A program made the translations under genes and the position numbers. Source: Eublepharis macularius (taxonomy: Eukaryota; Chordata; Lepidosauria; Squamata; Eublepharidae). Taken from it: a stretch of 64,000 nucleotides of DNA. The stretch lies in contig NC_072801.1 of assembly GCF_028583425.1 (NCBI RefSeq), forward strand, positions 11,056,001 to 11,120,000, in the 5' to 3' direction. Below the pieces are notes generated by a model. It saw only the letters and a list, made by a program, of their open reading frames with translations. It was not told the origin of the DNA and ran no database searches. Below, one piece after another: positions 1 to 11,500 of the stretch; within the stretch, counting starts at the first letter, position 1; each line of letters starts with the position of its first letter.

Positions 1-269
1 ACACATACAGCAAAATGAAGCAGTAAAGTTCTGAGAGAGCTGTACCATTTCAGACTTCAGGTTTTCCACATTCTCTCCTCTACAAGGCTCTAACCAGACG
101 AAGGCCAGCTTAACTGTAACATGTGGTCTCCAAACCATACCCAGAAGTCTCTACCATACACATTTTCTAACAGTATACCCTAGCTCCAAGATCAGAGAAG
201 TAGTCTCTCTGCTAGACAGGCTGTTAGATGGATCTTACATTAGTTTTATATCAGCATTAACTGTTGTGT

Positions 270-470
270 CATAGCTAGTGTAGCTGTTGGAATGCTGGAC
301 AAGGAGCTGGGAGACCCGTGTTCAAATCTCGGCTCTGCCGAAAGCGCACTGGCTAACCTGGGGTCAGTTATTCTCTCTCACAACACAACCTAACTCACAG
401 GGTTGAGAGAATAAAAAATAGAGGAAGGGAGAATGTTAGAGGCAGCTTTGCATCTCCACTGAGGAGAAAA
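270..470 (+). mobile_element. Old SINE fragment
   Basis: CTGGGAGACCCGTGTTCAAA resembles a B box, followed by CTAACTCACAGGGTTG and a trailing GAGGCAGCTTTGCATCTCC. Diverged; family uncertain. Confidence 0.5.
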
Positions 471-599
471 AAAATAGGGATCCCCCAAGGAATGCTGGGT
501 AGAAACGGGGGTACCCTGAGCATTCTTTTGTAGACAGCCAATCTTGCCTGCCAATCTCTCTTCACTAAAGCATCAGGCAGAACTTTTAGCTAAAGCTAA

Positions 600-830
600 A
601 CAGCCACAGTTAACAAAGTGGTTAAGTGGTTGGGTTGTGAATCATCACTTTATTGGTTTGAATCCTGTTACTGCCATGAGCTCAGCAGGTGGCCTGGGGT
701 AAGCCACTCCTCTCAGCCCAGCTCCCCAGCTGTATTGTGGGAATAATAATAACACTGGCTTTGTTCACGCCTCTGAGTGGAGCACTAATCTGTCTAGAAG
801 AGTGGTACACAAGCACAGTTATTAAATCAA
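600..830 (+). mobile_element. Old SINE fragment
   Basis: AGTGGTTAAGTGGTTGGGTT, GGTTTGAATCCTGTTACTGC and TAAGCCACTCCTCTCAG fit a diverged tRNA-derived SINE. Confidence 0.5.
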
Positions 831-1170
831 TAAGGTCATACTGCAGATTTTTCTCTTAGCCCGGTACCTGCAGCCCTGAATGTTTAAAGCAAGCCTGCCA
901 GAACCATAGTATCCTGATGTGCCTTTCAGCAGACACACCAGGCAACAGAGGCCTGTAACATTGACTAGAACCAGAGGTATGCATGAGTTTGACAGCTGAG
1001 ATCAGAGCTTGTGCTGCCTGCCCATTGATTTTTAGATAAGCACAAGCCCAGCCCCCACCCCCCACAGCAGCTTCTCATCATGAGTCTGCTGCTCAGCTCC
1101 CATGAAACCTTGCAGATTAGCAGCAAAGCATGAAGCCCCTATTGACAGTTAGCACCTTCCAATGGCTCTT

Positions 1171-1280
1171 GGGGCCAAGCTACAAGTGACAAATGACACT
1201 TGAATGGCAAGTGAACAGACTCACGTAGTGATCGAATGGAGTGCAAGTAGAGGGCAAGTGAACAGGGAGGGATACACGTG
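1171..1280. mobile_element. Partial GGGCCAAGC-subfamily element
   Basis: Left part matches the element at 62965-63082, including GACACTTGAATGGCAAGTG and the GGGAGGGATACACGTGA stretch. No right arm. Confidence 0.65.
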
Positions 1281-1727
1281 AATCAATCTTGCACTGGCAG
1301 CGTGAATTGCTTCGCTCCTTGTGTGAAGCATTCAGTTAAGCAGGAGTATTGGGGTGTGTGCGTGCTCCCTTTTCTTCTTCTCAGGTCTAATGCTTTCTTT
1401 CCCAGCCATTCTAATCAAGCCCTTTCCCCCCTGGGTAATAAAAGCACAGGGTGGAGCACTCATTCCTTCCACATCGGGTGCATTTATACTAGCAGCTACC
1501 ACTCCTAGAACACTTTCATAGCAGCCTTGCAGAGAACTGGTGGTGGTGGATGGGGGGGGGGGGTTACTGCTACCCCCCTCCCAGCCCCCTAGTGTTTCTC
1601 TATGCTGGTCCTGCCTGCCCTCTCTGAAAAAACATGGAAAGCCGCAAGAAGACCTGCTTTTACCAGCCCCATCAAAGCAACAGTATGACCAAGCTTGCCT
1701 GAAGGAAACAGGAAAAGCAGGCAAGAA

Positions 1728-1951
1728 AGTCTCTCTACATGAGACTTCTTACACGAGAATGCTTGAGTGAAGGGTGATGCAATGTTACTTGGGAATCATA
1801 AGGGAGGTGAAATAAACAAACCCTCTGAGGAGCGATCCCTGCTGCCTCTAAGAAGTGAAACTGACAGAGCCTTTGGCTCTTTCTTGTAAAACTACGACTC
1901 CCAGGTAACACTGCATCTCCCTTCACTTGAGCATTCTTGTGTAGAGAGACT
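1728..1951. mobile_element. Fold-back element abutting a second palindrome
   Basis: About 224 bp. The left arm (AGTCTCTCTACA...) and right arm (...TGTAGAGAGACT) are complementary for about 75 bp with some mismatches. It ends two bases before the TCA-flanked palindrome at 1954. Confidence 0.7.
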
Positions 1952-1953
1952 CA

Positions 1954-2155
1954 GAGCCAAGCTACAAGTGACGCCTGACACAGGTTGGACACTTGTCAGC
2001 TTCCCTCAAGTTTTGATGGGAAATGTAGGTGTCCTGGTTTTACAGCTGGGCTCTCCATTACAGCTGCAAGACCAGGATGCCTACCTTTCCCATCAAAACT
2101 TGAGGGAAGCTGACAAGTGTCCAACCTGTGTCAGGCGTCACTTGTAGCTTGGCTC
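1954..2155. mobile_element. Palindromic element, GAGCCAAGC family, copy 1
   Basis: 202 bp, ends GAGCCAAGCTACAAGTGAC and its complement, near-perfect palindrome, flanked by TCA on both sides. Confidence 0.87.
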
Positions 2156-2357
2156 TCAAAGCCAGAGGCCTTTCTTGTGAACTGGGATTTTCTAGCCTGT
2201 TCTCCATTAGGATAGTAGAAGCTGCTCTGTTGGCTGTTTTACTCTTCAGACTGGGGAGATCTGTATCCAGGCCTTGTCCTTTAGACAGGCCTTGCCCCTT
2301 GTCTCACTGGAAGAAGGGAACTCTACACAATGGACAATACAAATGCAAAACTTGTGA

Positions 2358-2363
2358 TTTATT
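2358..2363 (-). terminator. KPNA7: Candidate KPNA7 poly(A) signal
   Basis: AATAAA on the minus strand about 126 nt after the stop codon. It is the first canonical signal in the expected place and implies a short 3' UTR. Position only; cleavage not verified. Confidence 0.55.
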
Positions 2364-2488
2364 AATAAGAATTACAAATAAGATCCTTCCCATCATCATC
2401 TCCCCTTTTTTAGTGCTTGAATAGTCACCTTAGGTATGCTTTCCTGCACCTAGCGAAGCTGTAACAGGACAAAACTAGGTCCACCCTT

Positions 2489-2550
2489 TCAGAAGTCGTA
2501 GTGATCCTGCTGCTCCGCTGAGAAAGTGAACGTTTTGCTTTCTTCATTTA
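2489..2550 (-). CDS. KPNA7: KPNA7 coding exon 10 (C-terminus and stop)
   Basis: 62 nt after a CTGCAG acceptor. It encodes [19 protein letters not shown] and a TGA stop at 2491-2489. The tail lacks the acidic run found after the last helix in KPNA2. The match to family C-termini is short, so the call rests on phase, splice consensus and the poly(A) signal downstream. Confidence 0.75.
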
Positions 2551-5500
2551 CTGCAGGATTTAGGTTCCCGTCTTCCTATCATTCAAGGCACGGTAGGAAA
2601 AAGACAGTTGAGGAATTGATCTCAAACATGTTATTCATATTCTGTAAAGAAAGCTGGCCAACTGTAGCTCAACTAAGTCATCTTTCAGAGATCCCGAGCC
2701 TCCCTTATAGAACTACAATTCCCAGCATCCCCAGGGGAAGGAAATGACAAACTAAACTGATAAGGCCAGGCTGTCCATACTTTGCAAAAAAACAAGCTAC
2801 CTCCGCAAAAGGGCACCGAGTCAACATGCCAGCAGCTACCTACCTCACCAGAAAAATACTTTTCTATGAGATGTAAAGCAGATTGGTAGATAGCATTGTT
2901 GTCATGAGTCTGGAGCGCTTCAATCTTCTCCAGGCCACCAAATTGTTCTACAAGGAGGCACAGTTTTTCCGTCTCTCCAAGTTTCTCAGCCGACTGATTT
3001 TGAGAGAAAGAACCAAGCTCAGCAATTCAGGCTCGTACTCCCACAATGCCGAACAGCCACTTCGCCCACTGTCATATAGCCCAAAGGTTATTTCTCCTTC
3101 AGGCCCCACTTCAGTGGAGAGCAGGTGCTCGGAAGTCAATCCGTCAGGACATTTAGGTGCCCGTCAAGTTTCTAGAGCGATCAAAGTTTTAGCATCATTC
3201 CTCGTGGCCTATCCTTTGTGAAGATGGAACAAAGACTAAGCATGCAAGAAATTGCTCTTGAAGAAGACCAAGCGTGTGGGCACCACTTAAAGCACAACAT
3301 CCCATTACAACTTGTCTACATCAGTAACTGCATGAAGCTGTCTTATACTGAACCGTTGGCCTATCAAGATCAGTCTAGTCCAGGGCTTTTTTTCAGTTGG
3401 AACACGGTGGAATGGAGTTCCAGCACCTCTTGAAAATGGTCATATGGCTGGTGGCCCCGCCCCCTGATCTCCAGACAGAGGGCAATCTAAACTCCCCTCT
3501 GTCTGGAGATCAGGGGGCGGGGCCACCAGCCATGCAACCATTTTCACCGAGGGCGATTTAAACTTTTAAAAACTCCCCCTGTGTTCCAACTGACCCAAAG
3601 TGACGTCATTGTGTGGTCCTGAGCTCCACCACTGAGTTCCACCACCTCTTTTCCCAGAAAAAAAGCCCTGTTCTAGTCTATTCAAGAAAGAGCCTGTCAC
3701 CTGGTCCTTTTATAACAGGAGGCAGGAGGGCTTGAACCTGGGTCTTCCTCCATACAAAGCAGATGCTTTAACACTGAGCCACGGACACTGATTAAAAGTG
3801 AGAGCTATGCCTGGAAAAGCCCTGACTACACCCAAAAAGTTCAGCAGAGAGTCAAATGCATTCATTCCACAGTGCCCGTACATAAGCGAATCAGCCTGTA
3901 GCAGTTTGAATGTCCCTTCTTCACAAGGTGGCAAAACTGGCGCCACATGTTCCTCCGAAAGGGTGCTTGAAACACCCTGGAATTCTGATTAGGGAGCTAG
4001 AGCAAGAGGCAGGGCAAATCACTATAAACGGGAGAACAACACTCTTACCAAGAATATGTTGGAGAGGCTATCGAGAATCACTTGGATGGTTTTTCCGTCT
4101 TTGACCGTCAGCAAGTTGAGCAGCGGCAAGAGAGTCCCAGCCTGGATCAGATCGACTACCTGCTCCACAGTGCCTCCGGTGGTAAAGTTGGCCACAGCCC
4201 AAACAGCCTCTTTCTGGGCTTTGAAGTCTCCCTGCAAATGGCAGTGAAAAGCCAGCAAAGAAGGGCAGAAAGGAACAGTGTCATTCCCTTCTAGTGACAT
4301 ATCACACCGCTAAATAACTACTTAATCAAGTATATACACCTTTCTTTAGGAATTGATTGTCATTTTGGTACTTATGGGGCAGTTCTAGGAACTACAGAGG
4401 GTGCTGAAGCCTCATGGGGAGAGGGGCTCTGTTTGCCACCTCACTGATGTGGTTTCAAGAGCATGCCACACCTTTCTTGCAATGCTCCTGACTGTGGCCG
4501 CACCAAGCAGTTTTGTCACCTCGAGCAAGGGCTACCCGTCCCCTCCTGGGCCTGCTTTACCGCCAGCCGTACAGTCAATCTCCCATGCTGCTGACTGATG
4601 GGAGTAAGCCAAGTTCCTACACTGCATTGGCCCCCATATAGTGCCACCCCAAGCAGCTGCTTGCCCAGATAATCAAGTACTCCAGCAAACAGCCTTTCAA
4701 TACATATCACAAGCCCTTGACATGTTACCTTATCCAAAAGCTCCACCAGGGGATGCAGGAGCCCGCAGGTGATGAGCTGTTGGATCTGTGAGCAAGGCCC
4801 TGCGGCGATATTGCTAAGAGCCCACGCTGCTTCCTTCTGGATGGAGGACTTCGGGTGCCGCAGGAGTCGGGGCAGGACAGACAATAAGCCCGCATCAATG
4901 GCCAGCTGGGTCTGCTCGTCTGTCCCAGAGACGATGTTGCCAACAGCACGCAGAGCAGGCGTCTACAACAAAGAGGCATTCAGAAGGCTGCCTGCTGGAG
5001 GACATGATCACATTCCTAATGACAACCTAAGGTAGCACAATGTTATGTATTGGGCTAGCTTCGAGGAAAATAGGGCTCCTCAGATAGCCAATCCTATTGG
5101 GAATTAGGGTTATCAACAACCAATTGTTTCCCCTGGATATGAGCCAATTGTGGTCATGTAAACAAGTTACCTTTTGTTTAGTGCATGCAAATGAAGGATC
5201 CTAGTGCCTATGTTCTTATTGGGGAGTTACTGAAATGGAGTGGAGTTGGAGGTGTATATATCTGGCTCCCGCGGGAGCCACGTTGTTCCTTTTCTGCAAT
5301 AAAGTTACTATCATGAGCTGAAGTCATTGTCTGGCTGACATCACTTGAGCACTAGGCTCAATATTTAATACTGGCAACGAGGATGGGATTTAAGGCGGGC
5401 ATGCAGCCCCACAAACAGAGTGCTAAGAGCGAAATCACTACGTGTGGGTAAGCAGACCCACGCCACAGAGCTGAAGCACACACTGGCGAGGAATTGTTGC

Positions 5501-8500
5501 CTTGGCCGGGTCAGCACTCACTCCTCCACCCAGAACACGTGCGCTATGGCCACCGCGGGCCACTTCACACCATTCAACCCAGCCTCCGAGGACTGAGAGT
5601 CCTACATTGCGAGGTTCGAGTTCTACCTCGAGGCAAACAAGCTAGAGGATGCGGAGCTGCAGAGAGCTATGTTCTTCAGCGTCTGTGGGAGTTCCACGTT
5701 TGATATCGCCCGAGCACTGGTGGTGCCCGCACAGCTCCAGGCAATGGCATTCAGCGAGATCAAAGACAAGCTCTGAGACCATTTCTCGCCACAACCGTCT
5801 GAAATCGCAAGTCGGCATACCATCTACGAGAGAGACCAGGCCCAAGGCGAATCAGCGAACAACTTTGTCACAGCCCTTCAGCAAGCGGCGAGGAAATACA
5901 ACTTCACAGACCTCAAGACAGCACTCTGAGACTAACTGGTATGTGGTCTGTGAGATGAGAAGCTGCAGCGGCGACTGTTTGCGAAGAAGCAACTCACGTT
6001 TAAGGAGGCTCTCGAGGAGGCGCTAGTGGTGGAAGTAGCAGAGCAGCCCACCAAGGAAGTGCGACAAGCGTAAAGCCCGACCCTGCCCCAAAAGGCAGAA
6101 CAAGTACACTACGAGAGCCTCAAGAGCAACAGCAAGGAAGAGAATGAAGTGCACCGAATGCAAGCCACCTGGTCCAGACGCTTCGAGCAGCAATGATATA
6201 GGGGTCCCCCATGTGCTAGTTGTGGGGGAACCCACGAGAGACGGTATTGCACGTTCCGTGATGCCGACTGCCGGGCATGCAAGAAAAAGGGCCACATCGC
6301 TCGCGCCTGTAGAGTGTCAAAGAAGGAAAGCACTCCACCACAGTTTCCGTACCTCCCGTCATGCTCCCGGCAGCTGGCGTAGAAGGGCTCACACTGAGCC
6401 AACGAGTTAAACACCATGAACGAGTGTTCCAGCAGGACCCTCGTCCTGAGCACCAGAGCGGCAGTCCAGCAAAAGATCCGCATAACAGTGCACATCAAGG
6501 GGACGCCATGCGAGATGGAAGTGGACTCCAGGTCAGCGCTCTCCATCATCTCCATGGACACCTTCAACCGAGTGTGCCACAGTGGGAGAAGCCAGCAGCT
6601 AGAGCCATGCAACCTCATCCTGACGGACTTCCAGGGACAGAGGGTTCCAGTGGCTGGGGTCGGCAGAGTCGTGGTCAGCTATAAACTGTTTCATGGGCCC
6701 CTCTGCTTGGTTGTAGTCAAAGGACGCCTCACTAGTTTACTGGGACTCTATTGGTTTGAGGCGTTGGGCATCCAAGTCACCGGGGTCCAACAAGTCAACC
6801 AACCAGACATAAATGCAGTCGGCAAGGAGTTTCCTGCAGTGTTCGATGGGTCCTTAGGCTGTTACATCGAATGTGATGCCGCCCATCACATTCGACCTCA
6901 ATCCAACAGTATCGCCAATCTGCCTTAAAGCACACCAGATCCCCTTCGCTCTCAAGTCGCGCATAGACGATGGGTTGGAGCGCCTGATCGCCCAAGGAGT
7001 CCTCGAGCCCGTGTCGCATGCCCACTGGGAGACGCTGATCATCACGCCCATCAAGGCCAATGGGGATGTGCAAATTTGTGCAGACTACAAGTTCCTGATC
7101 AACAAGGAGCTGCAGCAACATGCATATCCAGTGCCAGTCATCGGCCACCTCCTGGCATCCTTAGCGGGAGGGCGCACATGTGCGAAAATCGACCTAGCGC
7201 AAGCATACCAGCAGCTCCCCGTGGACAATGCTACTGTGGAAGCTCAAACCATCGTGACACACCCCGGGGCGTTCAAAGTCAACAGGCTCCAGTTTGGGGT
7301 TAGTGTGGCCCCAGGCATCTTCCAGGGGCTCATGGAAGGGTTGCTGTGGGGAATCCCGGGCATCATTCCATATTTTGATGATGTCCTGATTGCAGGATCC
7401 ACCCCCACCAAGCTTGCCGACCACCTCCGGGAAGTGCTGCAATGCCTCCAGGACGCTGGACTCAAGGTGAAGAAGGAGAAGTGCCAGTTTGGTGTTCCGC
7501 GAGTGGAGTTCCTCGGGTTCCTCATCGATGCGGAGGGCATCCATCCGACGGACAGCAAGGTGCGAGCTATTTCTAACGCCCCGCCACCTCGATCCAAGAA
7601 GGAGTTACAAGCATTTTTGGGGCTCCTGAACTTTTATCATGCTTTCCTACCGCACAAGGCATCGCTTGTGGAGCCCTTACATCACCTCCTAGAGAAGAAT
7701 GCCAAATGGACACGGGATCAGAAGCACGCCCATGCCTTCACGGCGGTCAAAGAGCTACTGTCATCCGACGCCACGTTAACGCATTTCAATGAAAGCAAGC
7801 TGCTCATCCTCGCCAGCGACGCTTCACTGTATGGAATCGGCGCAGTACTGAGCCACCGGTTGCCAGACGGGCAGGAAGCCCCTTTCACTTACTTTTCATG
7901 ATCCCTGTTGCGAGCTGAGAGGAACTACATGCAGATCGACAAGGAGGCTCTGGCACTAGTCGCAGGAGTCAAGAAATTCCATGACTATGTCTACGGGCGC
8001 CCGTTCGAGATCGCTACAGACCACAAACCTCTCTCTTCGGCCTCTTCGCGGCAGACCAACAGACGCCGCAGGTTATATCGCCACAAATGCTGCACTGGTC
8101 GGTGGTCCTGTCAGCCTATGTCAGCTGTCCTACAGGCCGGGGAAGGCTATTGGCCATGCTGATGCCCTCAGCCACCTGCCATTGCTGGAGTCCGCTGCCG
8201 ATCCCTCCCCCACGCACGGGGTCATGCAGATAGAAGACCTGCCACGGCCGCCCCTCCTGGCGTCGGAAATAGCGGCGCTCTCTGCCAAGGACCCCACCAT
8301 TTCCCGGGTCCTCAACTGGGTGTGGAGGGGATGGCCAGCCGGCAGAGCAGAATCAGAGTTCCGGCTGTACAGCTCCCGCCAACATGAGCTGTCGGTGCAC
8401 AAAGGGTACTTATCTTGGGGAAGCAGAGACGTTGTTCCCCCGATGCTGCGCCAGTTTGTACTCGAGGCGCTGCATGTTGGGCACCCAGGAATTGTGAAGA

Positions 8501-11500
8501 TGAAGGCCCTGGCTCACAGCTATGTGTGGTGGCCAGGGATGGATGCTGAGGTGGAAAGATGGGTCCGGACTTGCCAGCCTTGCCAGGAAGCCCATTCCCC
8601 GACATGCCACAGGCACCGATACAAGCCTGGGAGACAACGCAAATACCATGGTCACGACTCCACATAGACTTTGCCAGTCCCTTCCAAGGCCACACATTCC
8701 TGGTTGTTGTGGACTCATACTCCAAGTGGCTGGAAGTAGTCCCCGTGTCGGCCATGACATCGACTGTCATCCGAGCCCTTCAGTGCTTAATCGCCACACA
8801 TGAACTACCGGACACAATTGTGTTGGACAACGCTGCCCAGTTCACTTCGTGAGAGTTCCAGACATTCCTGGAGAACAACGCCATCCGGCATATCACATCA
8901 GCGCCTTTCCACCCCTCCACTAATGGGCAAGTGGAACGCATGGTGAGATCTGCGAAGGACTTGCTGCGCAAGCTCGGGCGCGGGGACTTCAGCCAGCGGC
9001 TGACGGAGCTCCTTCTGCACCAACATATCACTCCGCAGGCCGTGACAGCCCAGAGCCCGGCAGAACTGCTCATGGGGTGAAGGCTGACCACCCTCTTGGA
9101 TCGACTTCACCCGGACTTCGCACCCTCTTGGATCGACTTCACCCAGTAAGACTTACCGCCAGCACATTGACCAACTGTGGCAATGATGGCCGCTGCGGGA
9201 GCAAGAACACGACAGGGACATGCCCCCTTGCACTAAGGATGCGAGATCGGAACCAGCTACAGCAGCCGAGATCCACAGGGACTGGCCACCCGAGGACCAC
9301 AGAAGCCTGCTGGCAGCATCAAACAGCACAGGTGCTGCTGAGACAGACCCATCCACCCCCACAGCAGAGCCGGCAATGTACAGTGGGGCTCCGGTCGCGG
9401 GGACCCCAAGCACAGAAGGTTTGCACAGATCCCAGCAGGTTCGCCAGCCACCGGCTTTTCTTGGGGACTGTGTGTGGAGCAGGGTGCCCCAATCTCAGGG
9501 GGGAGGGGTGTTATGTATTGGGCTAGCTTTGAGGAAAATAGGGCTCCTCAGGAGCCAATCCTATTGGGAATTAGGGTTATCAACAACCAATTGTTTCCCC
9601 TGGATATGAGCCAATTGTGGTCATGTAAACAAGTTGCCTTTTGTTTAGTGCATGCAAATGAAGGATCCTAGTGCCTATGTTCTTATTGGGGAGTTACTGA
9701 AATGGAGTGGAGTTGGAGGTGTGTATATCTGGCTCCCGCAGGAGCGTTCCTTTTCTGCAATAAAGTTACTATCATGAGCTGAAGTCATTGTCTGGCTGAC
9801 ATCACTTGAGCACTAGGCTCAGTAATTAATACACAGCATTTTATGTACGTAGCAAGCCAGCAAGGGCAATTCACGGGGTAAAGGTTCCAGAAGCTGGTAT
9901 AGCGCTTCAAAATACACTCTGTGCTGTGTATGTGAAGCATTGTCAAGTCACAACCATCAACTTATGGTGACCTCATAGGGTTTTCAAGGCAAGAATCAAT
10001 CAGAGGTGGTTTGCCATTGCCTGCCTCTGCGTAATGGCCTTGGACTTCCTTGTTAGTTTCCAAGTTTGGGTTCGCTTAGACCATCCAGATCAGGGATAAA
10101 GGTTCACTGCACTGCTTTTTAGGCCACAGAACTATATAGGTTTAGATTTGTGTTTGGTTTTTTAAATTAATGGCCTGCTTTCTTCACTGGGAAGGACTAC
10201 CACAGCCATTTCGTAACAGACAGTACTAGTGTCTAGTGCAGTGTTCATTGTGTGTACCACCTTCCCTGCACTCTGTTGTATTCTACCTTCACAGCCCACT
10301 CTCTGCATTATGGCATCTCATGCCTAGGCAGTTTTCTCCATCTTTGTATTATTGTTGTTTGCAATGCCTTCCGGTTCTGTAATCTTAGCCCTACTGCATT
10401 GTTTATTAAAGGTCCTTGCTGTCTGGGAGCCAGTTTGGTGTAGTAGTTAAGAGCAGCAGGGCTCTAATCTGGAGAACCAGATTTAATTCCCCACTCCTCC
10501 GCTTGAAGCCAGCTGGGTGACCTTGGGTCAGTCACAGTTCTCTCAGAGCTCTCTCAGCTCTACCCACCTCACAGGGGGATTGTTGTGGGGAATAACACAC
10601 TTTACAAACCGCTCTGAGTGTGGCATTAAGCTATCAGGAAGGGCAGTATATAAATTGAATGTTATTTTAGTCTGATTGAACCATTTTTTATTCATTTTGA
10701 GCCACTTTTAGTCACTGAGTAAGGCAAGCTCTAAAGGAATAAAAAAGGCAAGTAAGGTCCACTAAACAGAAGTTAATGCAAAACTACCACCAAGCTCAAG
10801 CAAATACATTTTTGCATCTACAAGTTTCCCATGTCAGAAAGCTGCATGTTCGATAAGAATGGCATGTTTTTAAATAGCATTTTACCTTTTTAAATACTAA
10901 GGGTGCTAGGACCAAGAGAACCATACAGAAATCTTTTGACAGGGGAGCTATCACTTGAGTATAAAAGGTCTTTGATCTCTTAAAAACACTGTGATCCAGG
11001 GAGAAGCTTGGGTGGAATGTTTGCTGCCATTGATCTTTTAGAGCTAGAAGTCCTTCCTGGCCTAAGCTCAAGCTCTAGATATTTAACCAAAAGTTATCAG
11101 ATCGAATTTTAAAAGCATTTATAAGGAATAGATGGGATAGTGCTTCTATTGCCCCACATTAGCTATAGTCCTAAATATCAGATTTCAGAGTTCAAGTTCG
11201 GACAGCTGAAAAAAGAATGCATTACCTGGTGCCCTTCCGAATGTGGCAGCAGCACTGCTATCTAGCATTAGCAGTTAGGGGCCAAACAATCTCTCCTCCT
11301 GCCTCCAATTTTAGACAGTAGTGAAGAAGCCACTTTAAGTTGGAGGAAAGCTTCATTGAGCCGAGTAGAACAGTAGCACACTGTCTTAACAGGAGGAAGA
11401 ACCTAGTCCCTCTATTGTTTAGACTGTAGCTAGACCTTACTGCAGATGCCCAGGCCTTTTGGAATCTTGGGAAATGTAGTTCCTTTCTGCTAAGCAGCAC

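Larger units (their letters stand above)
5041..9831 (+). mobile_element. Ty3/Gypsy LTR retrotransposon, complete outline, broken
   Basis: A 4.8-kb LTR element with two matching long terminal repeats, a gag region with a CCHC zinc knuckle, then protease, reverse transcriptase (YFDD motif), RNase H and integrase in the Ty3/Gypsy order. A purine tract precedes the 3' LTR. The coding region is interrupted in several places (roughly five to ten), so it is a fossil. The LTRs differ by about 2% by eye, so insertion is fairly recent. Flanks CACAA and CACAG suggest a 4-5 bp target duplication. It lies in a KPNA7 intron, antisense to that gene. No envelope-like region recognised. Confidence 0.93.

Noticed and set aside
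6144-6684. Host genes within 5-10 kb
   Set aside because: All coding-like stretches between 5041 and 9831 belong to the Gypsy element bounded by its LTRs.
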